A DNA stretch of 64,000 nt from Streptomyces sp. SID13726 (GTDB lineage Bacteria > Actinomycetota > Actinomycetes > Streptomycetales > Streptomycetaceae): NCBI RefSeq assembly GCF_010548375.1, contig NZ_JAAGLY010000006.1:434001-498000 (forward strand). Direction: 5' to 3'. A model generated the notes under the pieces. The model made no database searches and was not told the origin of the DNA. It worked only from the letters and a program-made list of their open reading frames with translations. Shown here one piece after another: positions 41,184 to 49,746 of this stretch. A program made the translations under genes and the position numbers. Position 1 is the stretch's first letter, and each line of letters begins with the position of its first letter.

Positions 41184-41219
41184 TGGGGAACTGCGCGACC
41201 AGCCACGACGGCGCAGCGG
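41177..41219 (+). repeat. Dispersed intergenic hairpin element, copy 3
   Basis: AGGGGCGTGGGGAACTGCGC followed by GACCAGCCACGACGGCGCAGCGG. It lies between the stops of the convergent TVP38 and thiolase genes. Alignment with the other two copies gives the consensus GCGCGGGGAACTGCGCGACC, then an AGCCACAACGGCCCGCAG-like tail. Confidence 0.75.
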
Positions 41220-41224
41220 CCTGA

Positions 41225-42400
41225 CTATTGCACAACCCTTTCCAAGATCATCGCGTTGGCCAGTCCGCCCGCCTCGCACATCGTCTGCAAGGCGTAACGC
41301 GCCCCTCGCTCCCGCATCGCGTGCACCAACGTCGTCGTCAGACGCGTACCGCTCGCCCCCAGGGGATGCCCCAGCGCGATCGCACCCCCGTGCACGTTCA
41401 CCTTGGCCAGGTCCGCCCCCGTCTCCTGCTGCCAGGCCAGGACCACGCTGGAGAACGCCTCGTTGACCTCGAACAGGTCGATGTCGTCGAGGGTGAGCCG
41501 AGCCCGTCGCAGGACCTTCTCCGTCGCCGGGACGACTCCGGTGAGCATGAGGACGGGGTCGGAGCCGGTGACGGCGAAGGAGTGCAGGCGGGCCAGGGGG
41601 CGCAGGCCCAGGCGTGCGGCTGCCTCACCGGACATGATCAGGACGGCCGAGGCACCGTCGTTGATCGGGCTCGCGTTGCCCGCCGTGACGTTCCACTCGA
41701 TCTGGGGGAAGCGCTCGGCGAAGTTCGGGTCGCAGTAGGCGGGCTTGAGGCCGGCGAGGACCTCGGGGGTGCTGCCCGGGCGTACGCACTCGTCCCGCGA
41801 CACACCGTCCAGAGGCGCGACCTCGGCGTCGAAGAGCCCCTTCTCCCAGGCCGCCGCGGCCTTCCTGTGCGAGGAGACGGCGAACGCGTCCATCTGCTCA
41901 CGGCTGATCGACCACTTGGCTGCGATGAGCTCCGCGCTGATGCCCTGCGGGACCAGGCCCTCCTCGTAGCGCGCGGCGATCCCGGGCCCGAAGGGGTCCT
42001 TGCCCTCGGGGACGTTGGACCACATGGGTACCCGGCTCATCGACTCGACCCCGCAGGCCACGACGATGTCGTACGCGCCCGCGATCACACCCTGGGCGGC
42101 GAAGTGCACGGCCTGCTGCGAGGACCCGCACTGGCGGTCCACGGTGGTCGCCGGGACGGTCTCCGGGAAGCCCGCCGACAGGGCCGCGTACCGGGTGGTG
42201 TTCATGGCCTGCTCGCCGACCTGGTCGACGGTGCCGCCGATGACGTCGTCGATCAGCGCCGGATCGACACCGGAGCGCTCGACGAGGGTGCGCAGGGTGT
42301 GGGCGAGGAGTTCGACGGGGTGCACGTGTGCGAGGGCGCCGTTGGGCTTGCCCTTCCCTATGGGGGTGCGTACGGCTTCGACGATCACTGCGTCACGCAT
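41225..42400 (-). CDS. Acetyl-CoA acetyltransferase / thiolase
   Basis: A 391-residue thiolase. The nucleophile cysteine lies in VDRQCGSSQQAVHFAAQGV (about residue 88), followed by NASPINDGASAVLIMSGEAA, NEAFSSVVLAWQ, the histidine in GGAIALGHPLGASG and the second cysteine in TMCEAGGLANAMI. It condenses or cleaves acyl-CoA units in beta-oxidation or acetoacetyl-CoA synthesis. ATG 42400 is chosen as GGAGG lies 8 bp before it; a GTG at 42415 would absorb that site. It is divergent from an HxlR regulator with a strong palindrome between. Confidence 0.92.
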   Translation of the reverse strand: MRDAVIVEAVRTPIGKGKPNGALAHVHPVELLAHTLRTLVERSGVDPALIDDVIGGTVDQVGEQAMNTTRYAALSAGFPETVPATTVDRQCGSSQQAVHFAAQGVIAGAYDIVVACGVESMSRVPMWSNVPEGKDPFGPGIAARYEEGLVPQGISAELIAAKWSISREQMDAFAVSSHRKAAAAWEKGLFDAEVAPLDGVSRDECVRPGSTPEVLAGLKPAYCDPNFAERFPQIEWNVTAGNASPINDGASAVLIMSGEAAARLGLRPLARLHSFAVTGSDPVLMLTGVVPATEKVLRRARLTLDDIDLFEVNEAFSSVVLAWQQETGADLAKVNVHGGAIALGHPLGASGTRLTTTLVHAMRERGARYALQTMCEAGGLANAMILERVVQ

Positions 42401-42439
42401 GCTGCGGGCCTCCACGGCTACCAGTGAGTAGGAAATCCG

Positions 42440-42462
42440 AACTCACCATAACTCCGTGAGTT
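42440..42462. promoter_or_regulatory. 23-bp inverted repeat, likely HxlR operator
   Basis: AACTCAC at 42440-42446 and GTGAGTT at 42456-42462 form a perfect 7-bp dyad with a 9-bp spacer in the 94-bp region between thiolase and hxlR-type gene starts. An additional GTGAGT occurs at 42424-42429. Confidence 0.75.
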
Positions 42463-42494
42463 TGAAAACCCAACCCTCCATTAAACTGGATGCC

Positions 42495-42965
42495 ATGGCC
42501 GCCACCAAAGACCCGCGCCCCTGCTCGATCGCCGACGCCCTGACGCTCGTGGGCGAGAAGTACTCCCTGCTGGTGCTGCGGGAGGTCTGCCTGGGCAACG
42601 GCCGCTTCGACCAGCTGGTACGCAACATCGGGGCCCCGCGGGACATCCTGGCCACCCGGCTGCGCCGCCTCGTCGACGCCGGGATCCTCACCAAGCGGGC
42701 CTACAGCGAGCGGCCGCAGCGCTTCGAGTACCGGCCCACACAGGCGGGACTCGAACTGGAGCCCGTGCTGCTGACCCTCATGGCCTGGGGCGACCGGCAT
42801 CTGCACAAGGACGACGACCGACCCATGGTGATCGAGCACGACTGCGGCAACGAACTGCTGCCGGTCGTCAGTTGCTCCGCCTGCGGAGGCACCGTGTCCC
42901 ACGCGGACCTGACGCCCCATCCGCAGACACCCGGCTGGACGGTGACCGGACCGGCGGCGCTCTGA
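42495..42965 (+). CDS. HxlR family transcriptional regulator
   Basis: A 156-residue HxlR winged-helix protein. It has CSIADALTLVGEKYSLLVLREVCLGNGRFDQLVRNIG (about 10-47), PRDILATRLRRLVDAGILTKRAYSERPQRFEYRPTQAGLEL and LMAWGDRHL. The C-terminal tail adds CGNELLPVVSCSACGG, a possible metal-binding or redox CxxC. ATG 42495 is taken; the in-frame GTG 42456 lies inside the palindromic operator. It probably represses the divergent thiolase gene and itself. Confidence 0.9.
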   Translation: MAATKDPRPCSIADALTLVGEKYSLLVLREVCLGNGRFDQLVRNIGAPRDILATRLRRLVDAGILTKRAYSERPQRFEYRPTQAGLELEPVLLTLMAWGDRHLHKDDDRPMVIEHDCGNELLPVVSCSACGGTVSHADLTPHPQTPGWTVTGPAAL

Positions 42966-43089
42966 CCGCCCCTGTGACGGCCCTGTCGCTGCGGGGCGCT
43001 ACGCTGCCCCTCGCACCCCGATCACCGCGCCCGGTGATGTGGCGCGCCCGACTGCCCTCAGCCGATCAGCACTTGGACGCCGTAACTTC

Positions 43090-43965
43090 ATGTCTTGGTT
43101 TGAATCACTCATCCTCGGACTCGTCCAGGGGCTGACCGAGTTCCTTCCCGTCTCCTCCAGCGCGCACCTGCGGCTGACCGCGGCGTTCTCCGGCTGGAAG
43201 GACCCCGGTGCTGCCTTCACCGCGATCACGCAGATCGGCACCGAGGCCGCCGTGCTGATCTACTTCCGCAAGGACATCGGGCGGATCATCTCGACGTGGA
43301 GCCGGTCCCTCGTCAACAAGGAGCTGCGCAGCGACCACGACGCTCAGATGGGCTGGCTGGTGATCGTCGGCTCGATCCCGATCGGTGTGCTGGGGCTGCT
43401 GTTCAAGGACCAGATCGAGGGGCCGTTCCGCGATCTGCGCATCACCGCCACGATGTTGATCGTCGTCGGCATCGTGATCGGCGTCGCCGACCGGCTGGCG
43501 GCACGCGACGAGACCGGCGGCAAGCACCGGGCGCCCAAGCAGCGCAAGGGACTTGAGGACCTGAGCATCAAGGACGGCCTGATCTACGGCTTCTGCCAGG
43601 CCATGGCCCTGGTCCCCGGTGTCTCCCGCTCCGGCGCCACGATCAGCGGCGGCCTGTTCATGGGCTACAAGCGCGAGTCCGCGGCCCGCTACTCCTTCCT
43701 CCTCGCCATCCCCGCCGTACTCGCCTCCGGGGCCTTCGAGTTGAAGGACGCCATGGAGAGCGACCACGTCTCCTGGGGCCCCACGATCTTCGCCACGGTG
43801 ATCGCCTTCGGCACCGGCTACGCCGTCATCGCCTGGTTCATGAAGTTCATCTCCACCAAGAGCTTCATGCCGTTCGTCTGGTACCGCATCGCCCTCGGCA
43901 TCGTCATCATCGCCCTGGTCACGACGGGCGCCCTGAGCCCCCACGCGGCGGAGTCGGCGGGCTGA
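43090..43965 (+). CDS. uppP: Undecaprenyl-diphosphatase (UppP/BacA)
   Basis: A 291-residue membrane phosphatase. Both family signatures are present: LVQGLTEFLPVSSSAHL (about 11-27) and the catalytic MALVPGVSRSGATISGGL (about 175-192), with eight or so spans. It dephosphorylates C55-PP to the lipid carrier for peptidoglycan, which also underlies bacitracin tolerance. ATG 43090 gives the conserved start MSWFESLILGLVQG. The DUF1877 gene begins 8 bp after its stop, probably in one operon. Confidence 0.93.
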   Translation: MSWFESLILGLVQGLTEFLPVSSSAHLRLTAAFSGWKDPGAAFTAITQIGTEAAVLIYFRKDIGRIISTWSRSLVNKELRSDHDAQMGWLVIVGSIPIGVLGLLFKDQIEGPFRDLRITATMLIVVGIVIGVADRLAARDETGGKHRAPKQRKGLEDLSIKDGLIYGFCQAMALVPGVSRSGATISGGLFMGYKRESAARYSFLLAIPAVLASGAFELKDAMESDHVSWGPTIFATVIAFGTGYAVIAWFMKFISTKSFMPFVWYRIALGIVIIALVTTGALSPHAAESAG

Positions 43966-43973
43966 CGGAGGGC

Positions 43974-44492
43974 GTGGCCCTCACCCAGCGACTCGCACGG
44001 GTCGCACCGGAGTACCTCGACCGCTGCCGCGCCTCGGCTCTGGACTCGCCGGGCGCGTCCCCGAACTGGGACCCACCGGCCGAGGACCTCCTGGACACCG
44101 ACTGGGCGACCTGGGGACTCATCCGTCATTGCCGCGGACCAGGCGCCGACCCCGGCACGGCGACCCTGCTCGACCGCGCGATCTCCGGAGACCTGGACGG
44201 CGACCTCGGCTTCCTCGACCACGACGAGGTGTACGACGGTTTCGCGGACCCGCCACGCCAGCTCACCCCCGCCGCCGTGGCCGACATCGCGACAGGCCTC
44301 GACGCCATCGACGCCGACGCCCTCCTCGCACGTCTGCCGGGCTCCCCCGAAGAGGCGTCCGTCGCCTGCGGTTTCGGCCCGGTCTTCCACGGCGACCTCG
44401 CCGCCCACCTGGCCGAACATCTCACCGCGCTGCGGGAGTTCTACCGCGAGGCCGCCCGCCGCAGGCGGTGCGTGGTCGTCTGGGTGGACTGA
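43974..44492 (+). CDS. DUF1877 family protein
   Basis: A 172-residue soluble protein. The N-terminal TQRLARVAPEYLDRCRAS and the acidic centre LDTDWATWGLIRHC are followed by a GDLGFLDHDEVYDGFADPPRQLTPAAVADIATGL stretch and a C-terminal LAEHLTALREFYREAARRRRCVVVWVD. The pattern fits the DUF1877 (YfbM-like) family of unknown function. The GTG start lies 8 bp after uppP, so expression is likely coupled to it. Confidence 0.75.
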   Translation: MALTQRLARVAPEYLDRCRASALDSPGASPNWDPPAEDLLDTDWATWGLIRHCRGPGADPGTATLLDRAISGDLDGDLGFLDHDEVYDGFADPPRQLTPAAVADIATGLDAIDADALLARLPGSPEEASVACGFGPVFHGDLAAHLAEHLTALREFYREAARRRRCVVVWVD

Positions 44493-44600
44493 TCGTCGGG
44501 GCGGTACGGGGCGTGCGACCCGAAATCCGTGACCAATCACATACGTTGTGCGTAGCCGTTCGGTAGCGGACCGTCAGGTCTTGCGCCTAGGCTGGTCCGC

Positions 44601-44780
44601 ATGTCCCCCGATTCCGTGACCCCTGGTTCCGTGCGGTCCGCCGCCGCGGTGAATGAGCAGATCCGGGCGCTCTGGATGCGCGCCGGCGGCACCCTGTCGT
44701 CCCAGGAGCGCGCGGAGTACGAGCTGTTGGTGGTCGAGTGGGCGGCCGCGATCCGCGGTGACGTCATCGAAGCCGCCTGA
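44601..44780 (+). CDS. Small conserved actinobacterial protein, 59 residues
   Basis: The ATG at 44601 opens a 59-codon frame (MSPDSVTPGSVRSAAAVNEQ at the start, then an IRALWMRAGGTLSSQERAEY helix and LLVVEWAAAIRG). Strong GC3 bias and a compact helical pattern support it as a real gene. From memory, similar small proteins occur in many streptomycetes. The function is unknown. It lies between DUF1877 and a flavin monooxygenase gene. Confidence 0.72.
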   Translation: MSPDSVTPGSVRSAAAVNEQIRALWMRAGGTLSSQERAEYELLVVEWAAAIRGDVIEAA

Positions 44781-44889
44781 GTCCACGTAGGCCGAAATAC
44801 CCGGTACGACCGCCGAGTTCGGTCCGCTAGCCTTCCCGATCCCACAGTCGAGTCCCGGACCCGGGCGTCACTCGAAGTGAGGTCATGCC

Positions 44890-46062
44890 ATGCGAGCGAT
44901 CGTCGTGGGCGCGGGCATCGGAGGACTGACCGCGACACTGAGCCTGCGCCGGGCCGGTCATGACGTCACCGTCGTCGAGCAGACCCGGCGGCTCACCGAG
45001 ATCGGCGCCGGAATCCAGCTCGCCCCCAACGCCACCCGCGTACTGCGCCGGTTGGGCCTCCTGGACGCGGTCGCCGCGCAGGCCACCCGCCCGGACCACG
45101 TGACCTTCCGCACCTGGTCCGACGGCTCCGAGATCTGCCGGTACGTCATCGGCCGGGACGCGGAAGAGGAGTTCGGGGCGCCGTACCTCCAGGTCCACCG
45201 GGCCGATCTCCAACAGGCCCTGGCCGCCGCCGTACCGCCCGACGCGCTGCGTCTGGACACCCCGGTCGTGGGGATCGACCAGGACGACAAGGCGGCCCGG
45301 GTGACCACGGCGAGCGGCGAACAGCTGGAGGCCGACCTGGTCGTGGCGGCCGACGGGATCCGGTCCCCGGCCCGGCAGTGGCTGTTCGGCGCGGACGACG
45401 CGGTGTTCTCGCGCACCGCCGCCTACCGCGCCCTGCTCCCGGCCGCCGAGGTCGCCGACCTGGACCTCCCCCGGTACGCCGGCTGGCTCGGCCCCGGCGG
45501 ACATGTCGTCCACTACTGGCTGCGCCGTGGTGAACTCCTCAACGTGGTGGCCGTGTTCGTGACGGAACACCAGGCCCAGGAGTCGTGGACCGCGCGCGCC
45601 GAACCGGGCGAGCAGCTGCGCACGTTCGCCGGCTGGGACCCCCGGCTGCTGACCGTCCTCGAACGCGCGGGCCAGGTCCTGCGCTACGGCATCCACACCC
45701 GCGCCCCGCTCCCGCGCTGGCACATCGGCCGGGTCACGCTGCTCGGCGACAGCGCCCACGCGATGGTGCCGTTCCAGGCGCAGGGCGCGGCCCAGGCCGT
45801 CATGGACGCGGCCGTGCTCGGCGACTGCCTGACCGACGCGGGTCCGGACGACGTGCCCGACGCCGTCGACCGGTACGTCCGCCGGCGTATCCCCGCCGCC
45901 ACCGCCGTACAGGCTGGGTCCGCCCGTGCGGGCGACGACTACCACCTGCCGGACGGCCCCGAGGCCGAGGCGCGCGACGCCCGCATGGTGGAGCTGGCGG
46001 CCGAGAACAGGTTCGGCCCGCACTCCGCGGCCTGGCCGATGGACGTCCTGTCCGGCCCATGA
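44890..46062 (+). CDS. FAD-dependent monooxygenase (salicylate hydroxylase-like)
   Basis: A 390-residue class A flavoprotein monooxygenase. It has AIVVGAGIGGLTATLSLRRAGHDVTVVEQ (1-31), GAGIQLAPNATRVLRRLGL, the DG motif VVAADGIRSPARQWLFG (about 155) and the GD motif VTLLGDSAHAMVPFQAQGAAQAVMDA (about 285). The set is typical of salicylate or 6-hydroxynicotinate hydroxylases. The aromatic substrate is unknown. ATG 44890 gives the FAD-binding start at once. A SnoaL-like gene follows 73 bp later, perhaps in the same operon. Confidence 0.9.
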   Translation: MRAIVVGAGIGGLTATLSLRRAGHDVTVVEQTRRLTEIGAGIQLAPNATRVLRRLGLLDAVAAQATRPDHVTFRTWSDGSEICRYVIGRDAEEEFGAPYLQVHRADLQQALAAAVPPDALRLDTPVVGIDQDDKAARVTTASGEQLEADLVVAADGIRSPARQWLFGADDAVFSRTAAYRALLPAAEVADLDLPRYAGWLGPGGHVVHYWLRRGELLNVVAVFVTEHQAQESWTARAEPGEQLRTFAGWDPRLLTVLERAGQVLRYGIHTRAPLPRWHIGRVTLLGDSAHAMVPFQAQGAAQAVMDAAVLGDCLTDAGPDDVPDAVDRYVRRRIPAATAVQAGSARAGDDYHLPDGPEAEARDARMVELAAENRFGPHSAAWPMDVLSGP

Positions 46063-46135
46063 CCGCACCCGCGCCGAGCGGCAACCGCCCCGCCCACCGA
46101 ATGTCACCGCACGCCCCCTTGGCGCGGCCCGCCCC

Positions 46136-46633
46136 ATGCCCAACACTGAGCCGATGACGCAGCGTGTGGAGCTCGCGACCGTGATGGACCGGCTGGCCGT
46201 GGACGCACTCGTCACCGACTACGCCGTGGCCGTGGACGACGGCGACTGGGAGGCGTACCGAGGACTGTTCACCTCCGACGGACGGGCCGACTACCGCTCG
46301 GCGGGCGGGGTCGAGGGCGAGGCGCACACCGTCGCCGCGTGGCTGGCGGAGAGCCTGGGGCTGTTCTCGATGCGGCAGCACCTGATCGTCAACCGCCGGG
46401 TCCGATTCGGCACCCTGTGGCAGGACACCGGCGACACGGCCCGGGTCCAGGCCGACTACGTCAACCCGATGCGCTTCGCCGGCACCGACGCCACCGCCCC
46501 CGACTTCGTCTGCGGCGGGCGCTACGCCTTCGGCATGCTGCGCACGGACGAGGGCTGGCGGGTGCGCGAGGTCGTCGTACAGGAGAAATGGCGGCGTCTG
46601 CCCGACCCGCGTCCGGCACCTGTGATCAACTGA
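46136..46633 (+). CDS. SnoaL-like / NTF2-fold protein
   Basis: A 165-residue alpha+beta barrel protein. It shows AVDALVTDYAVAVDDGDWEAYRGLFTSDGRADYRS (about 20-55), then SMRQHLIVNRRVRF and YAFGMLRTDEGWRVREVVVQEKWR, the pattern of SnoaL-like or ring-hydroxylating-dioxygenase beta-type domains. Members are isomerases, dehydratases or small-ligand proteins. It probably acts with the flavin monooxygenase in front of it. ATG 46136 or 46154 are alternative starts without strong ribosome sites. Confidence 0.82.
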   Translation: MPNTEPMTQRVELATVMDRLAVDALVTDYAVAVDDGDWEAYRGLFTSDGRADYRSAGGVEGEAHTVAAWLAESLGLFSMRQHLIVNRRVRFGTLWQDTGDTARVQADYVNPMRFAGTDATAPDFVCGGRYAFGMLRTDEGWRVREVVVQEKWRRLPDPRPAPVIN

Positions 46634-46697
46634 GCCGACACCCTCGGGTGGTCAACCACACGCACTCTGATGACACCAACGGGGTAGGAGGCGCCGT

Positions 46698-48257
46698 ATG
46701 AAGACGTTCGGCCACTGGCTCGCCTCCCCGTGGCGGCGCTCCGCCGTCGCCGCGTTGGCGGGCGCCCTCCCCGTCCTCGCGTTCCCGGCACCGGACCTGT
46801 GGTGGTTCGCCTACGTCGCCCTCGTCCCCTGGATCGCGCTGATCCGTTCCGCGCCCACGGCGAAGCGGGCGGCGTACGACGGCTGGGCCGGCGGTTTCGG
46901 GTTCATGGTGGGGATGCACCACTGGCTGCTGCCGAGCCTGAGCGTGTTCATCTTCGTCATCGGCGCCCTGCTGGGCGCGCTGTGGGCACCCTGGGGTGCG
47001 CTGGTACGGCACTTCCTGGCCGGGACTCCGTCACGCGGCCGGATCGCGGGCGCCCTCGCCGTACTGCCGTCGGGCTGGCTCGGCATCGAACTGGTCCGCT
47101 CCTGGCAGGGCCTCGGCGGGCCCTGGGGTGTGCTCGGCTCCAGCCAGTGGGAGGTCGGTCCCGCGCTGCGGCTGGCCTCCGTGGGCGGAGTGTGGCTGAT
47201 CAGCTTCCTGCTGGTGGCCGTCAACGTCTCGGTGGCCGTACTCGTGACGATCCGTGAGTCGCGGGTCCCGGCGGTCGCGGGCCGCGCGCTCGCCGCCGCC
47301 GTGACCTCGGCGGCCTCGATGTGGGCACCGCGCCCCGACTCCGGCGGCGGCACCCGGATCGCGGTCGTCCAGCCCGGTGTGATCGACGGCCCCGACCGGC
47401 GTTTCGCCCGCGAGGAGCAGCTCACCCGCGACCTCGCAGGACAGGACGTCGACCTGGTCGTGTGGGGCGAGAGCAGCGTCGGATACGACCTCGGGGACCG
47501 GCCCGACCTGGCGAAGCGGATCGCCGCGCTCTCGGAGGAGACCGGCGCCGACGTCCTCGTCAACGTGGACGCCCGGCGCTCCGACAAGCCCGGCATCTAC
47601 AAGAGCTCGGTGCTCGTCGGCCCCGACGGGCTCACCGGCGACCGCTACGACAAGATGCGCCTGGTCCCCTTCGGCGAGTACATCCCGGCCCGCGCGCTGC
47701 TCGGCTGGGCCACCTCGGTCGGCAAGGCGGCCGGCGAGAACCGCAGGCACGGTACCGAGCAGGTCGTGATGGACGTCGGCCACGGGCTGCGGGTCGGCCC
47801 GATGGTGTGCTTCGAGTCGGCGTTCCCCGATATGAGCCGCCATCTCACCGAGAAGGGCGCCGAGGTGCTGATCGCCCAGTCGGCCACCTCGTCCTTCCAG
47901 CGGAGCTGGGCCCCCGAGCAGCACGCCTCGCTGGCCGCCCTGCGCGCCGCCGAGACCGGCCGCCCGATGGTCCACTCGACCCTGACCGGCGTCTCCGCCG
48001 TCTACGACGCGGACGGACGGCGCGTCGGGCAGTGGGTCGGCACCGACGCCAGCACCGCGCGCGTGTACGACGTACCGCTGGCGACCGGGACGACCCTGTA
48101 CGTCCGCTTCGGAGACTGGCCGCTGCACACCGCCCTGCTGGTCCTCGCCCTGTGGTGCGGCGCGCAGCTCGCCCGGCGGATCAGGCGGCCTGCTCCCGAA
48201 CCGCTCGTACCACCCGCTCGCACAGTTCATGGGTCGCCAGCGCGTCCCGGGCGCTGA
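46698..48257 (+). CDS. lnt: Apolipoprotein N-acyltransferase
   Basis: A 519-residue Lnt. The N-terminal half holds about six to seven spans; the C-terminal nitrilase domain carries VVWGESSVGYD (Glu), YDKMRLVPFGEYIPA (Lys) and GPMVCFESAFPDMS (Cys), the complete catalytic triad. It N-acylates mature lipoproteins at the outer face of the membrane. ATG 46698 has GGAGG 6 bp upstream. The last 77 bp overlap the convergent oxidoreductase gene. Confidence 0.9.
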   Translation: MKTFGHWLASPWRRSAVAALAGALPVLAFPAPDLWWFAYVALVPWIALIRSAPTAKRAAYDGWAGGFGFMVGMHHWLLPSLSVFIFVIGALLGALWAPWGALVRHFLAGTPSRGRIAGALAVLPSGWLGIELVRSWQGLGGPWGVLGSSQWEVGPALRLASVGGVWLISFLLVAVNVSVAVLVTIRESRVPAVAGRALAAAVTSAASMWAPRPDSGGGTRIAVVQPGVIDGPDRRFAREEQLTRDLAGQDVDLVVWGESSVGYDLGDRPDLAKRIAALSEETGADVLVNVDARRSDKPGIYKSSVLVGPDGLTGDRYDKMRLVPFGEYIPARALLGWATSVGKAAGENRRHGTEQVVMDVGHGLRVGPMVCFESAFPDMSRHLTEKGAEVLIAQSATSSFQRSWAPEQHASLAALRAAETGRPMVHSTLTGVSAVYDADGRRVGQWVGTDASTARVYDVPLATGTTLYVRFGDWPLHTALLVLALWCGAQLARRIRRPAPEPLVPPARTVHGSPARPGR

Positions 48258-49086
48258 GCACCTTCCCCGCGCGCACCGCGTCCAGGAAGGCCAGCACCGC
48301 CTGCTCGATGCCGCGCTGCCGGGCCACCGGCACCCAGTCGCCGCGCCGTCGCACGGTCGGCTGGCCCTTGTGGTCGATCACCTCGGCGAGGTTGAGCACC
48401 TGCCGCTTGGTGTCCTGCCCGGACACCTCCAGGATCTCCTCGGCCGAGCCGCTGAGCCGGTTCATCACACCGAGCGCGGTGAACCCGTCCCCGGCGAGCT
48501 GGAGGACGACGTGGTGGAGCAGTCCGTCCTGCACGCGCGCGCGTACCGTCACGTCGTCGACCGGTCCCGGTGCCAGGAAGCGCAGGGTGTCGACGACGTG
48601 GATGAAGTCGTCGAGGATCATCGCGCGCGGCTCCTCCGGGAGCCCGATCCGGTTCTTCTGCATGAGGATCAGCTCGCGCGGATGCTCGGCGCACTGCGCG
48701 TAGGCGGGCGCGAACCGCCGGTTGAACCCGACGGCGAGCGAGACGTTCCGCTCCTCGGCGAGGGCCACCAGGCGTGCGGAGTCGGCGAGTTCGTGGGCGA
48801 GCGGCTTGTCGACGTACGTCGGTACGCCCGCCGCCAGCAGTCGCTCGACGATGTCGGGGTGCACGACCGTCGGGGCGTGCACGAAGGCCGCGTCGAGGCC
48901 CTGGGCGAGCAGCGCGTCCAGGTCGGCGTGGCGCTGCGTCTCGGGGACGCGCAGGCCGTCGGCCACCCGGGCCAGTGTCAGCGGTGTCCGGGTCTGGAGG
49001 TGCAGTTCCACCCCGGGCAGGCTCCCCAGCACCGGTAGGTACGCCTTCTGCGCGATGTCACCGAGTCCGATGCAGCCGACCTTCAC
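48181..49086 (-). CDS. Gfo/Idh/MocA family oxidoreductase
   Basis: A 301-residue NAD(P)-dependent oxidoreductase. The Rossmann start VGCIGLGDIAQKAYLPVLGSLPGVELHL (2-29) is followed by AAFVHAPTVVHPDIVERLLAAGVPTYVDKPLAHELADSARL (EKP-type motif, here DKP) and VGFNRRFAPAY. Members act on sugars or sugar derivatives; the substrate is unknown. GTG 49086 has GGAGGAG upstream. The coding end overlaps lnt antisense by 77 bp. Confidence 0.88.
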   Translation of the reverse strand: MKVGCIGLGDIAQKAYLPVLGSLPGVELHLQTRTPLTLARVADGLRVPETQRHADLDALLAQGLDAAFVHAPTVVHPDIVERLLAAGVPTYVDKPLAHELADSARLVALAEERNVSLAVGFNRRFAPAYAQCAEHPRELILMQKNRIGLPEEPRAMILDDFIHVVDTLRFLAPGPVDDVTVRARVQDGLLHHVVLQLAGDGFTALGVMNRLSGSAEEILEVSGQDTKRQVLNLAEVIDHKGQPTVRRRGDWVPVARQRGIEQAVLAFLDAVRAGKVLSARDALATHELCERVVRAVREQAA

Positions 49087-49184
49087 GTGGGCTCCTCCAA
49101 CGGTTGTCTGCCGGGGCCTTGCCGGAAGCATACGGCGACCGGAAATCGTTGGTGGCCGGTGGTCCACCGGTGCAGGATGCAGCC

Positions 49185-49697
49185 ATGACGACCGAGCGCC
49201 CCGAACCGTCCACCACCGCCGACGAACGCTCCATGCTGGAGGGCTGGCTGGACTACCACCGCCACACCCTCGCCTGGAAGTGCGAAGGCCTGACCGACGA
49301 ACAGCTCAGGACCGCCTCGGTGGAGCCCTCCGTGCTCTCCCTGATGGGCCTGGTCCGGCACATGGCGGAGGTGGAGCGGAGCTGGTTCCGCCGGATCATG
49401 GTTGCCGAGGAGGCGGGGCCGATCTACTACAGCGAGGCGGATCCCGACGGCGAGTTCCACCTCACCGACGCCGACACCTGGGAGGACGCGCACAGGACCT
49501 GGCAGGCCGAGATCGAGCACAGCCGGCTGAACCCGGCCCGATTCGGGCTGGACGACATCTCCCTGGGCAAGCACCGCAGGACCGGCGAGCGGTTCAACCT
49601 CCGCTGGATCTACACCCACATGATCGAGGAGTACGCCCGCCACAACGGCCACGCCGACCTGTTGCGCGAACGCATCGACGGCGCCACCGGCGAGTGA
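49185..49697 (+). CDS. DinB-fold protein (DUF664)
   Basis: A 170-residue four-helix DinB-like protein. It contains DERSMLEGWLDYHRHTLAWKCEGLTDEQL, SLMGLVRHMAEVERSWFRR (first metal His) and RWIYTHMIEEYARHNGHADLLRERIDG (second and third His). The arrangement gives the usual triple-histidine metal site found in mycothiol- or bacillithiol-dependent transferases. A mycothiol-dependent role is possible in this host, but the substrate is unknown. Confidence 0.85.
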   Translation: MTTERPEPSTTADERSMLEGWLDYHRHTLAWKCEGLTDEQLRTASVEPSVLSLMGLVRHMAEVERSWFRRIMVAEEAGPIYYSEADPDGEFHLTDADTWEDAHRTWQAEIEHSRLNPARFGLDDISLGKHRRTGERFNLRWIYTHMIEEYARHNGHADLLRERIDGATGE

Positions 49698-49746
49698 CGT
49701 CAGCACCGGACGGCATGAGCACGCCGTACGGGGGTGGAGATCACCC

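Noticed and set aside
43090..43965. Bacitracin resistance determinant
   Set aside because: UppP is a normal cell-wall enzyme present in nearly all bacteria; tolerance is a side effect of its activity.
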